From positions 2,790,001-2,854,000 of the forward strand of contig JBMNES010000001.1 of the NCBI GenBank assembly GCA_050948905.1: a stretch of 64,000 bases of DNA, read 5' to 3'. Shown here piece after piece: positions 25,152 through 33,622 of this stretch; position 1 is the stretch's first letter; every line of letters starts with the position of its first letter. A program made the position numbers and the translations under genes. The notes under the pieces were generated by a model. That model was given only the letters and a program-made list of their open reading frames with translations. It was not told the origin of the DNA and made no database searches. The DNA comes from DTKD01 sp050948905 (GTDB taxonomy: Bacteria; Armatimonadota; UBA5829).

Positions 25152-27644
25152 TTAGAATTTCTTCTTCTTCCTCTTTGGCCTCGGCGCGCTCGGCGCATCT
25201 GCAGTCTGCCCACCATTGGTGTCCGGTGTAAGCTCCATGCCATTGGTCGCCAACGGCTGGTTTACGAACGCCCGCTCCTCGATTCTTCTTCGGGAAGTTC
25301 GGCCTGATCCGCCCAATTTCTCCCAAATAATGACCAGCGAGGTCGCAACGAAGATCGAAGAGTAAGTTCCGACGATAGTTCCCACAAGTATGGTTATGTA
25401 GAAATTTCTCAACAGCGGCCCACCGAACGCGATCAACGTGATCAACGGCAGCGCGAGAGTCAACGACGTATTGATAGAGCGGCTCAAGGTTTCGAGGATG
25501 CTCCTGTTTGCAAGCTGCTCGAAAGACTCCCCTCTCTGCCTGTGTCGCAGGTTCTCACGGATTCTGTCGTAGATAACGATAGTATCGTGGACGCTGTAGC
25601 CGATGACTGTGAGTACCGCAGTCACAAATAAACTGTTGGTCTCCCAGCCGAACCAGTGGCCCATTATCGCAAAGCCGCCCAATATAAACGCCGCGTCGTG
25701 AACGAGCGCGATAACCGCACACGTTCCATACTTAAGGCCGGTCATAAATCCGCCGATGGCAAATCTAATGGCCAGGTAGAGGATGATAAGAATCGACGCT
25801 AATGCAACTGCCGTGACCGACTTGGTGGTCAGCTCTTTGCTGATTGTAGGGCCGACGCTTGCCACGGAATCGAAGATAGGCTCGCCTTCTTCGCCTTTAG
25901 TCGACAAGCCATACTTATCGTTAAGAGCAACCCGAAGTTCCTCCATTTTCTTGTCGAAATCCGGGTTCTCCGACAGCATTCTTGTTGTTATGAACGCCGT
26001 CTTTCCGCGCTCCACAAGCTGCACTTCGCTGCCCGGGGAGATGGCGTTGACCGTACTCCGCACCTTCGCCAACGGCACTACGTGCTTAAACGAAGCCTGG
26101 ATCGTGGTTCCGGATATGAACTCAATGCCTGGCTTGAGATGATACATACCCAACACGACCAACCCTGGAACAACCAACACAGCACTAAGTAAGAAGAACC
26201 AGTTGCGCTGGCCTACGATGTTCCAGCCAGAGCTTGCGATTTTCCCAGTCGCAAGGCCGTAGAGCGACGGTTTCTGCGCCCACTGCCAGTTTACGAGCAA
26301 GTGCAGGAGCGTGCGTGTTACGGTGATTGCCGTGAACATGCTGATCGCAACACCGACAAGCAGGGTAAGGGCAAAGCTCTGTACTGTTGGTGTGCCCATC
26401 CACATAAGGAGCGCACAAGTAATAGCCGTACAGATATTTGAGTCAAAAATCGCTGTAAAGGCTCTGTTAAAGCCGGCGTCAATGGCTGATCGAAGCGTCT
26501 TACCAGCACGCAGTTCTTCTTTAAGGCGCTCGAAGATCAGAACGTTGGCGTCGACCGCCATACCGATTGATATAATCAAAGCGGCCATTCCCGCAAGCGA
26601 AAGTGTAACGTGGAATATTTTGAAGGCCGCGATAACAAACAACGCGTATAGGACCAAAGCCACATCAGCAAGTGCACCCGGCAGCCTGTAGTAAAGAAGC
26701 ATAAACAGAAGCACCAGGATCAGGCCCGCTATGCCAGCGACCAGAACCTGATTAATCGTCTGTCTTCCCAGGCTGGGTTCAACAACGTCCTTGCCGATGA
26801 CCTTCAACGGAACAGGCAGAGCGCCAGCGTTGAGATAGTTGGCAATTCCGGTGGCTTCTTTAAGGGAAGTAAAGCCCGATACTTCGGCTTTTCCATCGCT
26901 GATTTTGTCCCGGATTGTAGGGGCAGTCAGCAACTTGCCGTCGTAGAATATTGCAAGGATCTCGCCGACGTGTGCGCCAGTGAAATCACGGAACACTTCG
27001 GTGCCGTGCTTGTTAAACTCTATCTCGATTACAGGCTCGTTGGTGGTAGGCTTAAATCCGGACTTTGCGTTCGCCAGAAGTGATGCTCCTGTCAGTATAG
27101 GTTTGACTTCTGGAGCGCCTACGACCTCGGCCATAATCTTGGCCTGGTCTGCTTTTTTACCTGAGTTCAGCGACTCACCCTTAGGCCCGGTGAAGATATA
27201 GTCTTTCTCTTCTCCGGATGCCGCTTCCATGCGCCATTTGCCGAGCGGGTTTTGCGGGGTGGAGACGTCTTTAAGGTAGTAGAACTCCAAAGACGCGCTC
27301 GTGGTCAATTGCCTGATCGCATCTCCCTTGCTCTCTGCCCCTGGCAATTCGACGACCAGCCTTGCGGTATCAGCAGTGGGGTTCTCCACTCGCACCACAG
27401 GCTCTGTCACTCCCGCGAGGCCTTTGACTCTCTGCCTCATAGTGTCCGCGACAGTCTTCATCTTCGCTGCGCGGTCTTCCACCTTGGTCGGCCAGTCTGA
27501 TGGCTGCCGTGGATCAATCTGTAGAACGACGCGCATACCACCAGCGATATCCAACCCGGGGCTAATCGGGATGGTCGCGGAGATAACCGCTGCCGCGATC
27601 GTAATCACTATGACTAATAAGAGTAGCTTTTGGTATTTGGACAC
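25152..27644 (-). CDS. secDF: Protein translocase subunit SecDF (fused)
   Basis: An 830-residue fusion of SecD and SecF. SecD part (about 1-445): first membrane segment, periplasmic P1 head, then LGRQTINQVLVAGIAGLILVLLFM and the D4-D5 region with GMAVDANVLIFERLKEEL. SecF part (about 465-790): PGIEFISGTTIQASF, then GYSVHDTIVIYDRIREN, the equivalent of the SecF proton-relay motif. It uses the proton gradient to pull exported proteins out of the Sec channel. The C-terminus has a basic KRKKKKF tail. It is a single-gene unit with its own consensus promoter and terminator; fused SecDF is typical of Bacillus and a few other lineages. Confidence 0.97.
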   Translation of the reverse strand: MSKYQKLLLLVIVITIAAAVISATIPISPGLDIAGGMRVVLQIDPRQPSDWPTKVEDRAAKMKTVADTMRQRVKGLAGVTEPVVRVENPTADTARLVVELPGAESKGDAIRQLTTSASLEFYYLKDVSTPQNPLGKWRMEAASGEEKDYIFTGPKGESLNSGKKADQAKIMAEVVGAPEVKPILTGASLLANAKSGFKPTTNEPVIEIEFNKHGTEVFRDFTGAHVGEILAIFYDGKLLTAPTIRDKISDGKAEVSGFTSLKEATGIANYLNAGALPVPLKVIGKDVVEPSLGRQTINQVLVAGIAGLILVLLFMLLYYRLPGALADVALVLYALFVIAAFKIFHVTLSLAGMAALIISIGMAVDANVLIFERLKEELRAGKTLRSAIDAGFNRAFTAIFDSNICTAITCALLMWMGTPTVQSFALTLLVGVAISMFTAITVTRTLLHLLVNWQWAQKPSLYGLATGKIASSGWNIVGQRNWFFLLSAVLVVPGLVVLGMYHLKPGIEFISGTTIQASFKHVVPLAKVRSTVNAISPGSEVQLVERGKTAFITTRMLSENPDFDKKMEELRVALNDKYGLSTKGEEGEPIFDSVASVGPTISKELTTKSVTAVALASILIILYLAIRFAIGGFMTGLKYGTCAVIALVHDAAFILGGFAIMGHWFGWETNSLFVTAVLTVIGYSVHDTIVIYDRIRENLRHRQRGESFEQLANRSILETLSRSINTSLTLALPLITLIAFGGPLLRNFYITILVGTIVGTYSSIFVATSLVIIWEKLGGSGRTSRRRIEERAFVNQPLATNGMELTPDTNGGQTADAPSAPRPKRKKKKF

Positions 27645-27737
27645 TATTTATCCTCCCAAACGGATGTCCCAGCCGACACAAAAGATAGGCCGGCTCGTGC
27701 ATTCCTGCGCACGCCCAGCCTGTGAACGACAGGAGTC

Positions 27738-27766
27738 ATTATAACGGCAAGCCCAACCACTGTCAA
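27738..27766 (-). promoter_or_regulatory. Perfect-consensus sigma-70-type promoter of secDF
   Basis: On the minus strand TTGACA (27761-27766), 17-base spacer, TATAAT (27738-27743): both hexamers match the consensus exactly. The leader is about 85 bases and contains two 5-bp hairpins (CGTGC/GCACG and AGCCG/CGGCT) before a GGGAGG ribosome site. Confidence 0.88.
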
Positions 27767-27824
27767 CTCAGTCCGCACAACAGAATCTCCAAATATTATT
27801 CACTGCTTTGAGGCGATTTATGTA

Positions 27825-27868
27825 GGAATAGGCAAATGGCCACAATGATACTACACAGTTCCTATTCC
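27825..27868. promoter_or_regulatory. Long-spaced dyad in the secDF/phnP-like divergent region
   Basis: GGAATAGG (27825-27832) is inverted as CCTATTCC (27861-27868), 28 bases apart. The right arm overlaps where the -35 of the plus-strand gene would lie (its -10 TATAAT is at 27888-27893). It may be a pair of half-sites or an RNA hairpin. Confidence 0.4.
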
Positions 27869-27917
27869 ATAATATGGGCGCACACACTATAATAGCACCG
27901 AAAAGGAGATTTTCAAT

Positions 27918-28715
27918 ATGCGTATTCAGATTCTCGGCACTGCAGCGGCCGAAGGCTGGCCTGCGGTATTTTGTGCCTGCGACACATGCGTCCGTGCACG
28001 TGCTGCAGGCGGGCGGAACCACCGAAGCCGATCCTCAATTCAGATTGATGACATCTACAAGATCGACCTGCCTCCGGACACGTTCCATCATGTCCTTTGC
28101 CACGGCATTGATCTTTCCAACCTGGCGCATCTGTTCATTACTCACTCGCACCACGATCACTTCGCCCTGTCGGAATTGGTCTATACGTGCCCTCCGTTTG
28201 CGCACAATCTGAGGCACTCACCTATTCAAATATACGGAAATGACACGGTTACAAGTGCCCTTAATTCGAGTTTTGGCAACAGCAATCTTCCTATTAATGT
28301 AAACACTTTGGAGGCATTCGTTCCGGTGCAGGCCGGGGATTTGCGGTTTATTCCGATCACCGCGCACCACAACCCGAAGGAGCACTGCCTGAACTATGTG
28401 ATTGAGTCGGATTCTGCACGGGTACTATATGCGTCTGATACTGGCGAATATGAGCAGCCGACGCTGGACTTCCTCTCTAATCTGGAATTTGACCTCATAA
28501 TAAGCGAATGTACACAGGGCACTCTGCCGATGCCGGCGAACTCCCATATGAGCTTTGAGGCGGTCTTGAGGCTGCGGGACAAGATCGGCCCGGCGACCCG
28601 CACAATAATTACTCACTTCTCTCATAATATGGGGCACCTGCACGAAGAGATGGAAGCGATCGCGAACCCTGAGGGCGTAGAGGTCGCTTACGATGGGATA
28701 GTGCTGGAGTGTTAA
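27918..28715 (+). CDS. PhnP-like MBL-fold phosphodiesterase
   Basis: A 265-residue metallo-beta-lactamase-fold hydrolase. THSHHDH at 75-81 is the zinc motif; further ligands are the H in PITAHHNPKEH, the D in LYASDTGEY and the final ITHFSHNMGH. The early Cys cluster C-x-C-x2-C (residues 19-24, CACDTC) matches the structural zinc site of PhnP, the cyclic phosphodiesterase of phosphonate breakdown. No other phn genes are near, so the substrate may differ. AAAAGGAG precedes the ATG. Its stop overlaps the stop of the converging DUF3866 gene by 4 bases. Confidence 0.9.
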   Translation: MRIQILGTAAAEGWPAVFCACDTCVRARAAGGRNHRSRSSIQIDDIYKIDLPPDTFHHVLCHGIDLSNLAHLFITHSHHDHFALSELVYTCPPFAHNLRHSPIQIYGNDTVTSALNSSFGNSNLPINVNTLEAFVPVQAGDLRFIPITAHHNPKEHCLNYVIESDSARVLYASDTGEYEQPTLDFLSNLEFDLIISECTQGTLPMPANSHMSFEAVLRLRDKIGPATRTIITHFSHNMGHLHEEMEAIANPEGVEVAYDGIVLEC

Positions 28716-29800
28716 TGTTTGGCTATAATCTCCGCCGCTAATGCGCCTGCGGCGGCGGCGGAGAGGAAAAACTCCGGGTCCTGCTCATAATTCCTGCCCA
28801 TACTCGACATCTGAATTTCTTTTTCCTGAAGCTCTATAATCCCCGGCTTGCCGTCGAGTATCCGCACCTTGTGCTTATAGGCAAGAGCGCTATGGGCGAT
28901 TTGCTCTTGAAGCATAGTAAGTTTCATCTGATCGATCATAGGAAGCACTAATGTGCATTGCGTAAGAGCGGCGAAACCGAGCGCTGTTAGGGTGTGGTGG
29001 CTCAAACCCTGATGTCTGGGGCGCGGGTCTGCGTAGCTTATGCGTGCTATTGCAACAGGCAATCCGCCGAGCAGATTGACCCTGTCCACGATCTCGCCCT
29101 GCTCGATTGCCGTGAAACCATACTGTGTGCCGGTTCCTACGTGACCGGGACCGGGGCAGCAGATAACAGCATCGGCGTGTGCGACTTCTTTGGCCGCGAT
29201 CAGGGCTGTGTACAAATTGACCGCTTCATATTCCCCGCCGAACGCCTGGCCTGTCGTTATGGTGCCGTCGATTAACTCTTTTGAGCGCAACTCGGCTACG
29301 AGGCGGCTGAAGGAAATCGGCAACGCGGCGGTGTCCGTCATAATGTATGCGATGCGAACCTGACCGTGCATTAGTCTTTTTATCGCAGCGCAGGCAGGGG
29401 CAAGTTGACTGTGAAGCTGCCCTATGACGACCGGTAGCCCGTTGAGAGACTGAAAGTCATCTATCGCAGATCTGTGCGGGGAATCTTCCTCTTCGACGGA
29501 AAGGACAGTGTGCTGTACGGGCGTATAGCGAGCCTTGACTATATGGCCAACTTCGCTCTTTTCGACGTCGCCGGCGGGGTTGGTAAGGTTCGCCATTACA
29601 AAATCGACGCCGCCGGTGCCAAGGCCTTTGCCGACTGCGGTGGTATTGAGCAGGACCTCGTCACCGGTGTTAATTGGCGACACGATGTCTGAGTATGCGA
29701 CAGCGCGCCTGAGAGTGCCATTTATGTCGACAGTGATCTCAGACGCGCCCTCGCGAACAGTATCTATACTTTTGACAACGCCAATCAAGCGGGTCAGCAA
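28712..29800 (-). CDS. DUF3866 family protein
   Basis: A 362-residue protein with the family pattern: N-terminal beta-rich part (RRAVAYSDIVSPINTGDEVLLNTTAVGKGLGTGGVDFVMAN, residues about 30-72), then PVVIGQLHSQLAPACAAIK and VICCPGPGHVGTGTQYGFTAIEQGE. The function is not known. It is the last gene of the mutS2 run and overlaps the pepT-like gene by 7 bases. DUF3866 genes are reported mostly in Actinobacteria, Firmicutes and some deep-branching phyla, a small hint on the host. Confidence 0.85.
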   Translation of the reverse strand: MLTRLIGVVKSIDTVREGASEITVDINGTLRRAVAYSDIVSPINTGDEVLLNTTAVGKGLGTGGVDFVMANLTNPAGDVEKSEVGHIVKARYTPVQHTVLSVEEEDSPHRSAIDDFQSLNGLPVVIGQLHSQLAPACAAIKRLMHGQVRIAYIMTDTAALPISFSRLVAELRSKELIDGTITTGQAFGGEYEAVNLYTALIAAKEVAHADAVICCPGPGHVGTGTQYGFTAIEQGEIVDRVNLLGGLPVAIARISYADPRPRHQGLSHHTLTALGFAALTQCTLVLPMIDQMKLTMLQEQIAHSALAYKHKVRILDGKPGIIELQEKEIQMSSMGRNYEQDPEFFLSAAAAGALAAEIIAKH

Positions 29801-30933
29801 TCTCGGCTCCTGGCTGCTTGTGCAGCAGACTCTACAAGCGCTTTTACGAACTCAGCAGTTTTGACCAGTTCTTTAATACTGGCCTGCTCCGAAGTTGAGT
29901 GCGGGCCGGTGTAGGCGGTTCCAATCACCATAGCTGGAATGCCTATCGTGTTATAGATATTGGCATCGCTGCCCCCGCCTGCGTCTAAAAAGACGTGATC
30001 CGTGCCGATTTTGTCACAGGCCGCCATCGCCAGCTTAACTACATCATCATTTGGAGTCCAGCGATAGGTGTAATACTGCGTCAGAGCGTCGACTTTGGCG
30101 ACTGCACCGATTTTCGCGGCTTCCTGCTCGAAGACCTCGGTCATGTGCTTAACTTGAGCTGCGAGCTTGTCGTTATCGAGGCTGCGAGCCTCTGCGCTGA
30201 TGGTAACGGCATCCGGTACGATGTTGCGGGCTTTGCCGCCCTGGATTTTGCCGATATTGGCCGTGGTTTCTTTGTCTATGCGGCCAAGTTTCATTTTGGA
30301 TATGGCATTGCTGGCGGCCACTATCGCGCTGATACCGCTTTCAGGTTCGACTCCAGCGTGTGCGGCTTTGCCTGTGATGTCTACAATCAGGCGGGCATGA
30401 GTCGGCGCGCTTACGATCATCGCGGCTGCTGGTCTGCCGGTGTCGAAGACATAGCCCATCTTCGCTTTAATTAGAGAACGATCCAGCTCAGTGGCGCCTC
30501 GAAGACCCTGTTCTTCGCTGATGCTAAAGATGACCTGAACGTCGCCTCTGGGGGTCTGTTGGGCTATTACATCCGCCAGACCCTCTATAATAGCGGCGAT
30601 TCCTGCTTTGTCATCCCCACCAAGAATGGTGGAGCCGTCCGTTTTAACGGTATCATTCTCAACAAGGAGATTGAGTTTATCGGTCGGCTCCACAGTGTCC
30701 ATATGGGCTGATAAGAAAATCGGCGTGGCGTTTGGCACAGTGCCGGGCAGAAACGCTATGACGTTGCCTGCATTGCCGCCGATCTTTTCGCCGGCGTCGT
30801 CTTCCATAACCTCTAATCCCATCGAGGTCAGCCTGGTTTTCACGTAATCCGCAACCCCGCGTTCCTGACGGGAAGGGCTGTTGATTTCCAGCAGTTCTAT
30901 AAAGGTCTGTTTTACGCGCTCGGCGTTCATCAT
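29794..30933 (-). CDS. M20-family metallopeptidase (peptidase T-like)
   Basis: A 379-residue dizinc aminopeptidase or amidohydrolase. Zinc ligands and catalytic residues: H and D in LSAHMDTVEP near 74, D in ILGGDDKAGIA near 104, EE in SISEEQGLRGA near 137, D in VFDTG and H in TGPHSTSEQ near the end. The lid domain is present between about 180 and 290. Pattern fits the peptidase T-like (PepT2) group acting on small peptides in the cytoplasm. It lies 4 bases after the SIS gene. Confidence 0.92.
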   Translation of the reverse strand: MMNAERVKQTFIELLEINSPSRQERGVADYVKTRLTSMGLEVMEDDAGEKIGGNAGNVIAFLPGTVPNATPIFLSAHMDTVEPTDKLNLLVENDTVKTDGSTILGGDDKAGIAAIIEGLADVIAQQTPRGDVQVIFSISEEQGLRGATELDRSLIKAKMGYVFDTGRPAAAMIVSAPTHARLIVDITGKAAHAGVEPESGISAIVAASNAISKMKLGRIDKETTANIGKIQGGKARNIVPDAVTISAEARSLDNDKLAAQVKHMTEVFEQEAAKIGAVAKVDALTQYYTYRWTPNDDVVKLAMAACDKIGTDHVFLDAGGGSDANIYNTIGIPAMVIGTAYTGPHSTSEQASIKELVKTAEFVKALVESAAQAARSRDC

Positions 30934-30937
30934 TATT

Positions 30938-31972
30938 TTACCTCGTCAGGGTCACTTTGCTCAGGCCACGGGGGTTGTCCGGATCAAGACCTTTTGTGAC
31001 AGCCAGATAGTATGCCAGGAACTGGATCGGGATGATGTATGACATCGGGCTGAGTTCCTCGTCTATCTCGACGTCGAGCTTGAACGGAACATCCCCTGCA
31101 GCAAGGGCCTTATCATCGCTGCTGATAACGGCGATTTCTGCCTTGTGCTCTTTGAGCTTGGCGGCGATGTCGAGCATGTTCTGCATAGCCTTGCCGGGTG
31201 CAGCAAACAGGAAGCATGGCTGGCCTTCTACTGCGGCGATAGGGCCGTGCTGGAAGTCGGCTGAGGAATACGCCCGCATACCGACATAATTGGTCTCCAT
31301 GAGCTTCAAGCCAGCTTCGAGGGCTGTCGGGTAGTTGTAGCCTCTGGACAGGACATAACCGCCCTGCATGAAGCGATATCTCTCGGCCTTTTCCTTGCAG
31401 AAAGACTCGACCTTCAAGGCGCCTTTCATCGCTTCGGCGCACTCGGCGAGCTTATCGGCAGCGTTGGATTCGCCGGCCAGGGTCGCACTCAAGAGATAAA
31501 GCGCGGCAAGGGTGGATGTGTAAGTCTTAGTGGCGGCGACGCCTTTCTCCGGGCCTGCGTTGCAGAGAATGTAATGATCCGCTACCTTGGTCAAAGTTGA
31601 GCCGTCAACGTTGGTTATTGATGCCGTAAGAGCGCCAGCGGCTTTTGATTTCTCCAGATACTCCGCAACGTCGGTCGCCTGGCCGGACTGTGACACACCG
31701 ATCACCAGCGCGCGATCCATCTTCATTTTGCCGGAATACAGGCTGTAAACGGAAGAAGCAGCTAAACCTACGGGAAGTCCGTTTTTGGATTCGATAAGAT
31801 ACTTGCCATAAATCGCAGCGTGGTCGGAAGTCCCTCGCGCCGCCATTATGACATACTCGATGCCACGGGCCTTTATCTCGGCGGCAAGCGCACTTACCTT
31901 GCCGGACTCGGCCGCCACCAGTTTTCCGATGACATCCGGCTGCTCTTTGATCTCGTTGAGCATAAACGACAT
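30938..31972 (-). CDS. SIS-domain sugar isomerase/deaminase (GlmS C-terminal type)
   Basis: I chose ATG 31972 (GGAGG 8 bases upstream); the frame is open further but the extra 32 residues lie in the mtlD end and look unrelated. The 344-residue product has two SIS domains (about 30-160 and 200-330), with IMAARGTSDHAAIYGKYL, GVSQSGQATDVAEYL and GRGYNYPTALEAGLKLMET-type motifs of the isomerase half of GlmS. The glutaminase half is missing, so it is likely a glucosamine-6-phosphate deaminase or related aldose-ketose isomerase (FrlB/AgaS/NagB-II group). It sits after mtlD by 46 bases; both would feed fructose-6-phosphate. Confidence 0.9.
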   Translation of the reverse strand: MSFMLNEIKEQPDVIGKLVAAESGKVSALAAEIKARGIEYVIMAARGTSDHAAIYGKYLIESKNGLPVGLAASSVYSLYSGKMKMDRALVIGVSQSGQATDVAEYLEKSKAAGALTASITNVDGSTLTKVADHYILCNAGPEKGVAATKTYTSTLAALYLLSATLAGESNAADKLAECAEAMKGALKVESFCKEKAERYRFMQGGYVLSRGYNYPTALEAGLKLMETNYVGMRAYSSADFQHGPIAAVEGQPCFLFAAPGKAMQNMLDIAAKLKEHKAEIAVISSDDKALAAGDVPFKLDVEIDEELSPMSYIIPIQFLAYYLAVTKGLDPDNPRGLSKVTLTR

Positions 31973-32018
31973 TACTATTCCTCCAGTTAAGCGGCGCAAT
32001 GTTGGCCGCGTGATGACT

Positions 32019-33194
32019 TTATTTGTGAAACTCGGCTTTGACCAGATCGTATTGGCGCAATATTTCACCTGTTAGCGGAGAGTCCTGCGACAGGCCGCTG
32101 ATTTGACTCAACGCACCGGCCATGCCCGCACTGGCTATTATTTCCTGCACTTTATTTGCGCTGGGATCTGCGGGTGGGTCGAAATGCAGCGCAGCAGCGA
32201 TGGCCTTGCACATTGTATATGGAAATACGCCATACTCTAATGCCAACTTCGCCCCGCCGACCAATCTATCCTTCGGAGCTAATTTCCTCATCGGATCGCC
32301 GCCGACTCTGGAGACCTGATCTCCAAGGGCGACGTTGGCGAATCGCCAGAGAAGATCATCTATATGAGCCTGATGCTCGGCAGGGTCGAGGCCGTGCTTT
32401 GCGATCAGCGCCCTGCCCGTCTCATCCAGGGCAGCTCGTACGGCTGACTCGATTTGCGGGTCGTTCATCGCCTGATAAATGAAATTATATCCTTTTAGAT
32501 AACCGAAATAAGCGGAGGCTGCGTGGCCGGCGTTGTGGGTGTATAATTTGCGGTCGACATACGCCTGGAAGTTGTCTTTTGGTTCGATACCGGCAATGTC
32601 AGGGAAGTCGCCTTTGATTCCGGCCTTTGCGATCGGCAAATGTTTATACGGTTCAACGATGACAAGCAGCGGATCCTCGCGCTTTTGGGCCTCGGTCATA
32701 ACGGGGACCATTCGACCCACTACACTCTCCACAAACCCGACTTTTTCTTTCAGATAGGCGTGATAATTCTCCGGCAGAGCTTTTGATACTTCGGATTCCA
32801 GAAACGCGCCCATATTCTGCAGGTTTTCGCAGATTATTATGTTGACAGGCTCTGTTACACTCGCGTCTGCCCTGGATTTGATACCGGCGGCTATCGTGGG
32901 TGCGATTCTCGGCAGCACGTTGACACCGACGGCTGTGCAGATCAAATCGGCGGTGCGAATCTCCTCGGCTGCGGCTTGAAGGTCAAGGCCGCTGACTGCC
33001 CTCACGTTTTTGATTATGACAGTCTCCGGGTTGGGCTGGGCCAGTCGGATTGGATATGAGCGGCGTTGATTTATGAGCGTGATGAGGTCGGGGACTACAT
33101 CTATGAAGACCACCTCAAAACCGGATTCGCTGAATAACTGCCCCGTAAATCCACGACCGATGTTACCGGCGCCAAATTGCACTGCTTTTCTCAA
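32019..33194 (-). CDS. mtlD: Mannitol-1-phosphate 5-dehydrogenase
   Basis: A 391-residue long-chain dehydrogenase that interconverts mannitol-1-phosphate and fructose-6-phosphate with NAD. The Rossmann motif GAGNIGRGF lies at residues 7-15, and the family residues KLYTHNAGHAASAYFGYLKG near 215-235 include the catalytic Lys/Asn/His set. I placed the start at TTG 33194 (GAGG 7 bases upstream, 2 bases after the cdd stop). No mannitol PTS gene is near; in such cases MtlD may make mannitol-1-phosphate as a compatible solute, which is inference. Confidence 0.93.
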   Translation of the reverse strand: MRKAVQFGAGNIGRGFTGQLFSESGFEVVFIDVVPDLITLINQRRSYPIRLAQPNPETVIIKNVRAVSGLDLQAAAEEIRTADLICTAVGVNVLPRIAPTIAAGIKSRADASVTEPVNIIICENLQNMGAFLESEVSKALPENYHAYLKEKVGFVESVVGRMVPVMTEAQKREDPLLVIVEPYKHLPIAKAGIKGDFPDIAGIEPKDNFQAYVDRKLYTHNAGHAASAYFGYLKGYNFIYQAMNDPQIESAVRAALDETGRALIAKHGLDPAEHQAHIDDLLWRFANVALGDQVSRVGGDPMRKLAPKDRLVGGAKLALEYGVFPYTMCKAIAAALHFDPPADPSANKVQEIIASAGMAGALSQISGLSQDSPLTGEILRQYDLVKAEFHK

Positions 33195-33196
33195 CT

Positions 33197-33598
33197 TCAA
33201 ACCTCAAACTTGAACGGCATCGGCAACAATTCTTTCAGAGCGTGTGCCTCAATTTCTCCGCCGTTTTCAAGCGCGATGACCATTGAACCTTCTTCATTAA
33301 ACTCAGACATCACCTGGAGGCATGCTCCGCATGGATACGGAAACTCCTCCCCCTCGGAACAAATTACTATGGCCCGGATTCCATTCTCACCCTCGGAAAT
33401 TGCTTTGAAAATAGCAACCCTTTCGGCACACATAGTGGAACCATAGGCAGCATTTTCTATGTTGCAACCAGCATATATCTTACCAGAAGCACCCATCACC
33501 GCTGCCCCGACATAGTAATCGGAATATGGAGCATAGGCGCGATTGCAGGCTGCTTTTGCCTTTTTCAGCATTTTCTCAAATTGTTCTGTTTCGCTCAT
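33197..33598 (-). CDS. cdd: Cytidine deaminase
   Basis: A 133-residue homotetrameric-type enzyme turning cytidine to uridine. Zinc and catalytic motifs are intact: TMCAERVAIFKA (Cys-Ala-Glu) near residue 54 and PCGACLQVMSEF near 88; the substrate pocket GCNIENAAYG precedes them. It lies 24 bases after mutS2 and ends just before mtlD, so it belongs to the same transcript. Unusually it is not next to era or deoC, which are its common neighbours. Confidence 0.97.
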   Translation of the reverse strand: MSETEQFEKMLKKAKAACNRAYAPYSDYYVGAAVMGASGKIYAGCNIENAAYGSTMCAERVAIFKAISEGENGIRAIVICSEGEEFPYPCGACLQVMSEFNEEGSMVIALENGGEIEAHALKELLPMPFKFEV

Positions 33599-33622
33599 AG
33601 CGTGACCTTTCCAAACCTGTTG

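Noticed and set aside
31973..32068. N-terminal extension of the SIS-domain protein from an upstream start
   Set aside because: No ribosome site there and the added residues lie within the mtlD end; ATG 31972 has GGAGG at 8 bases.
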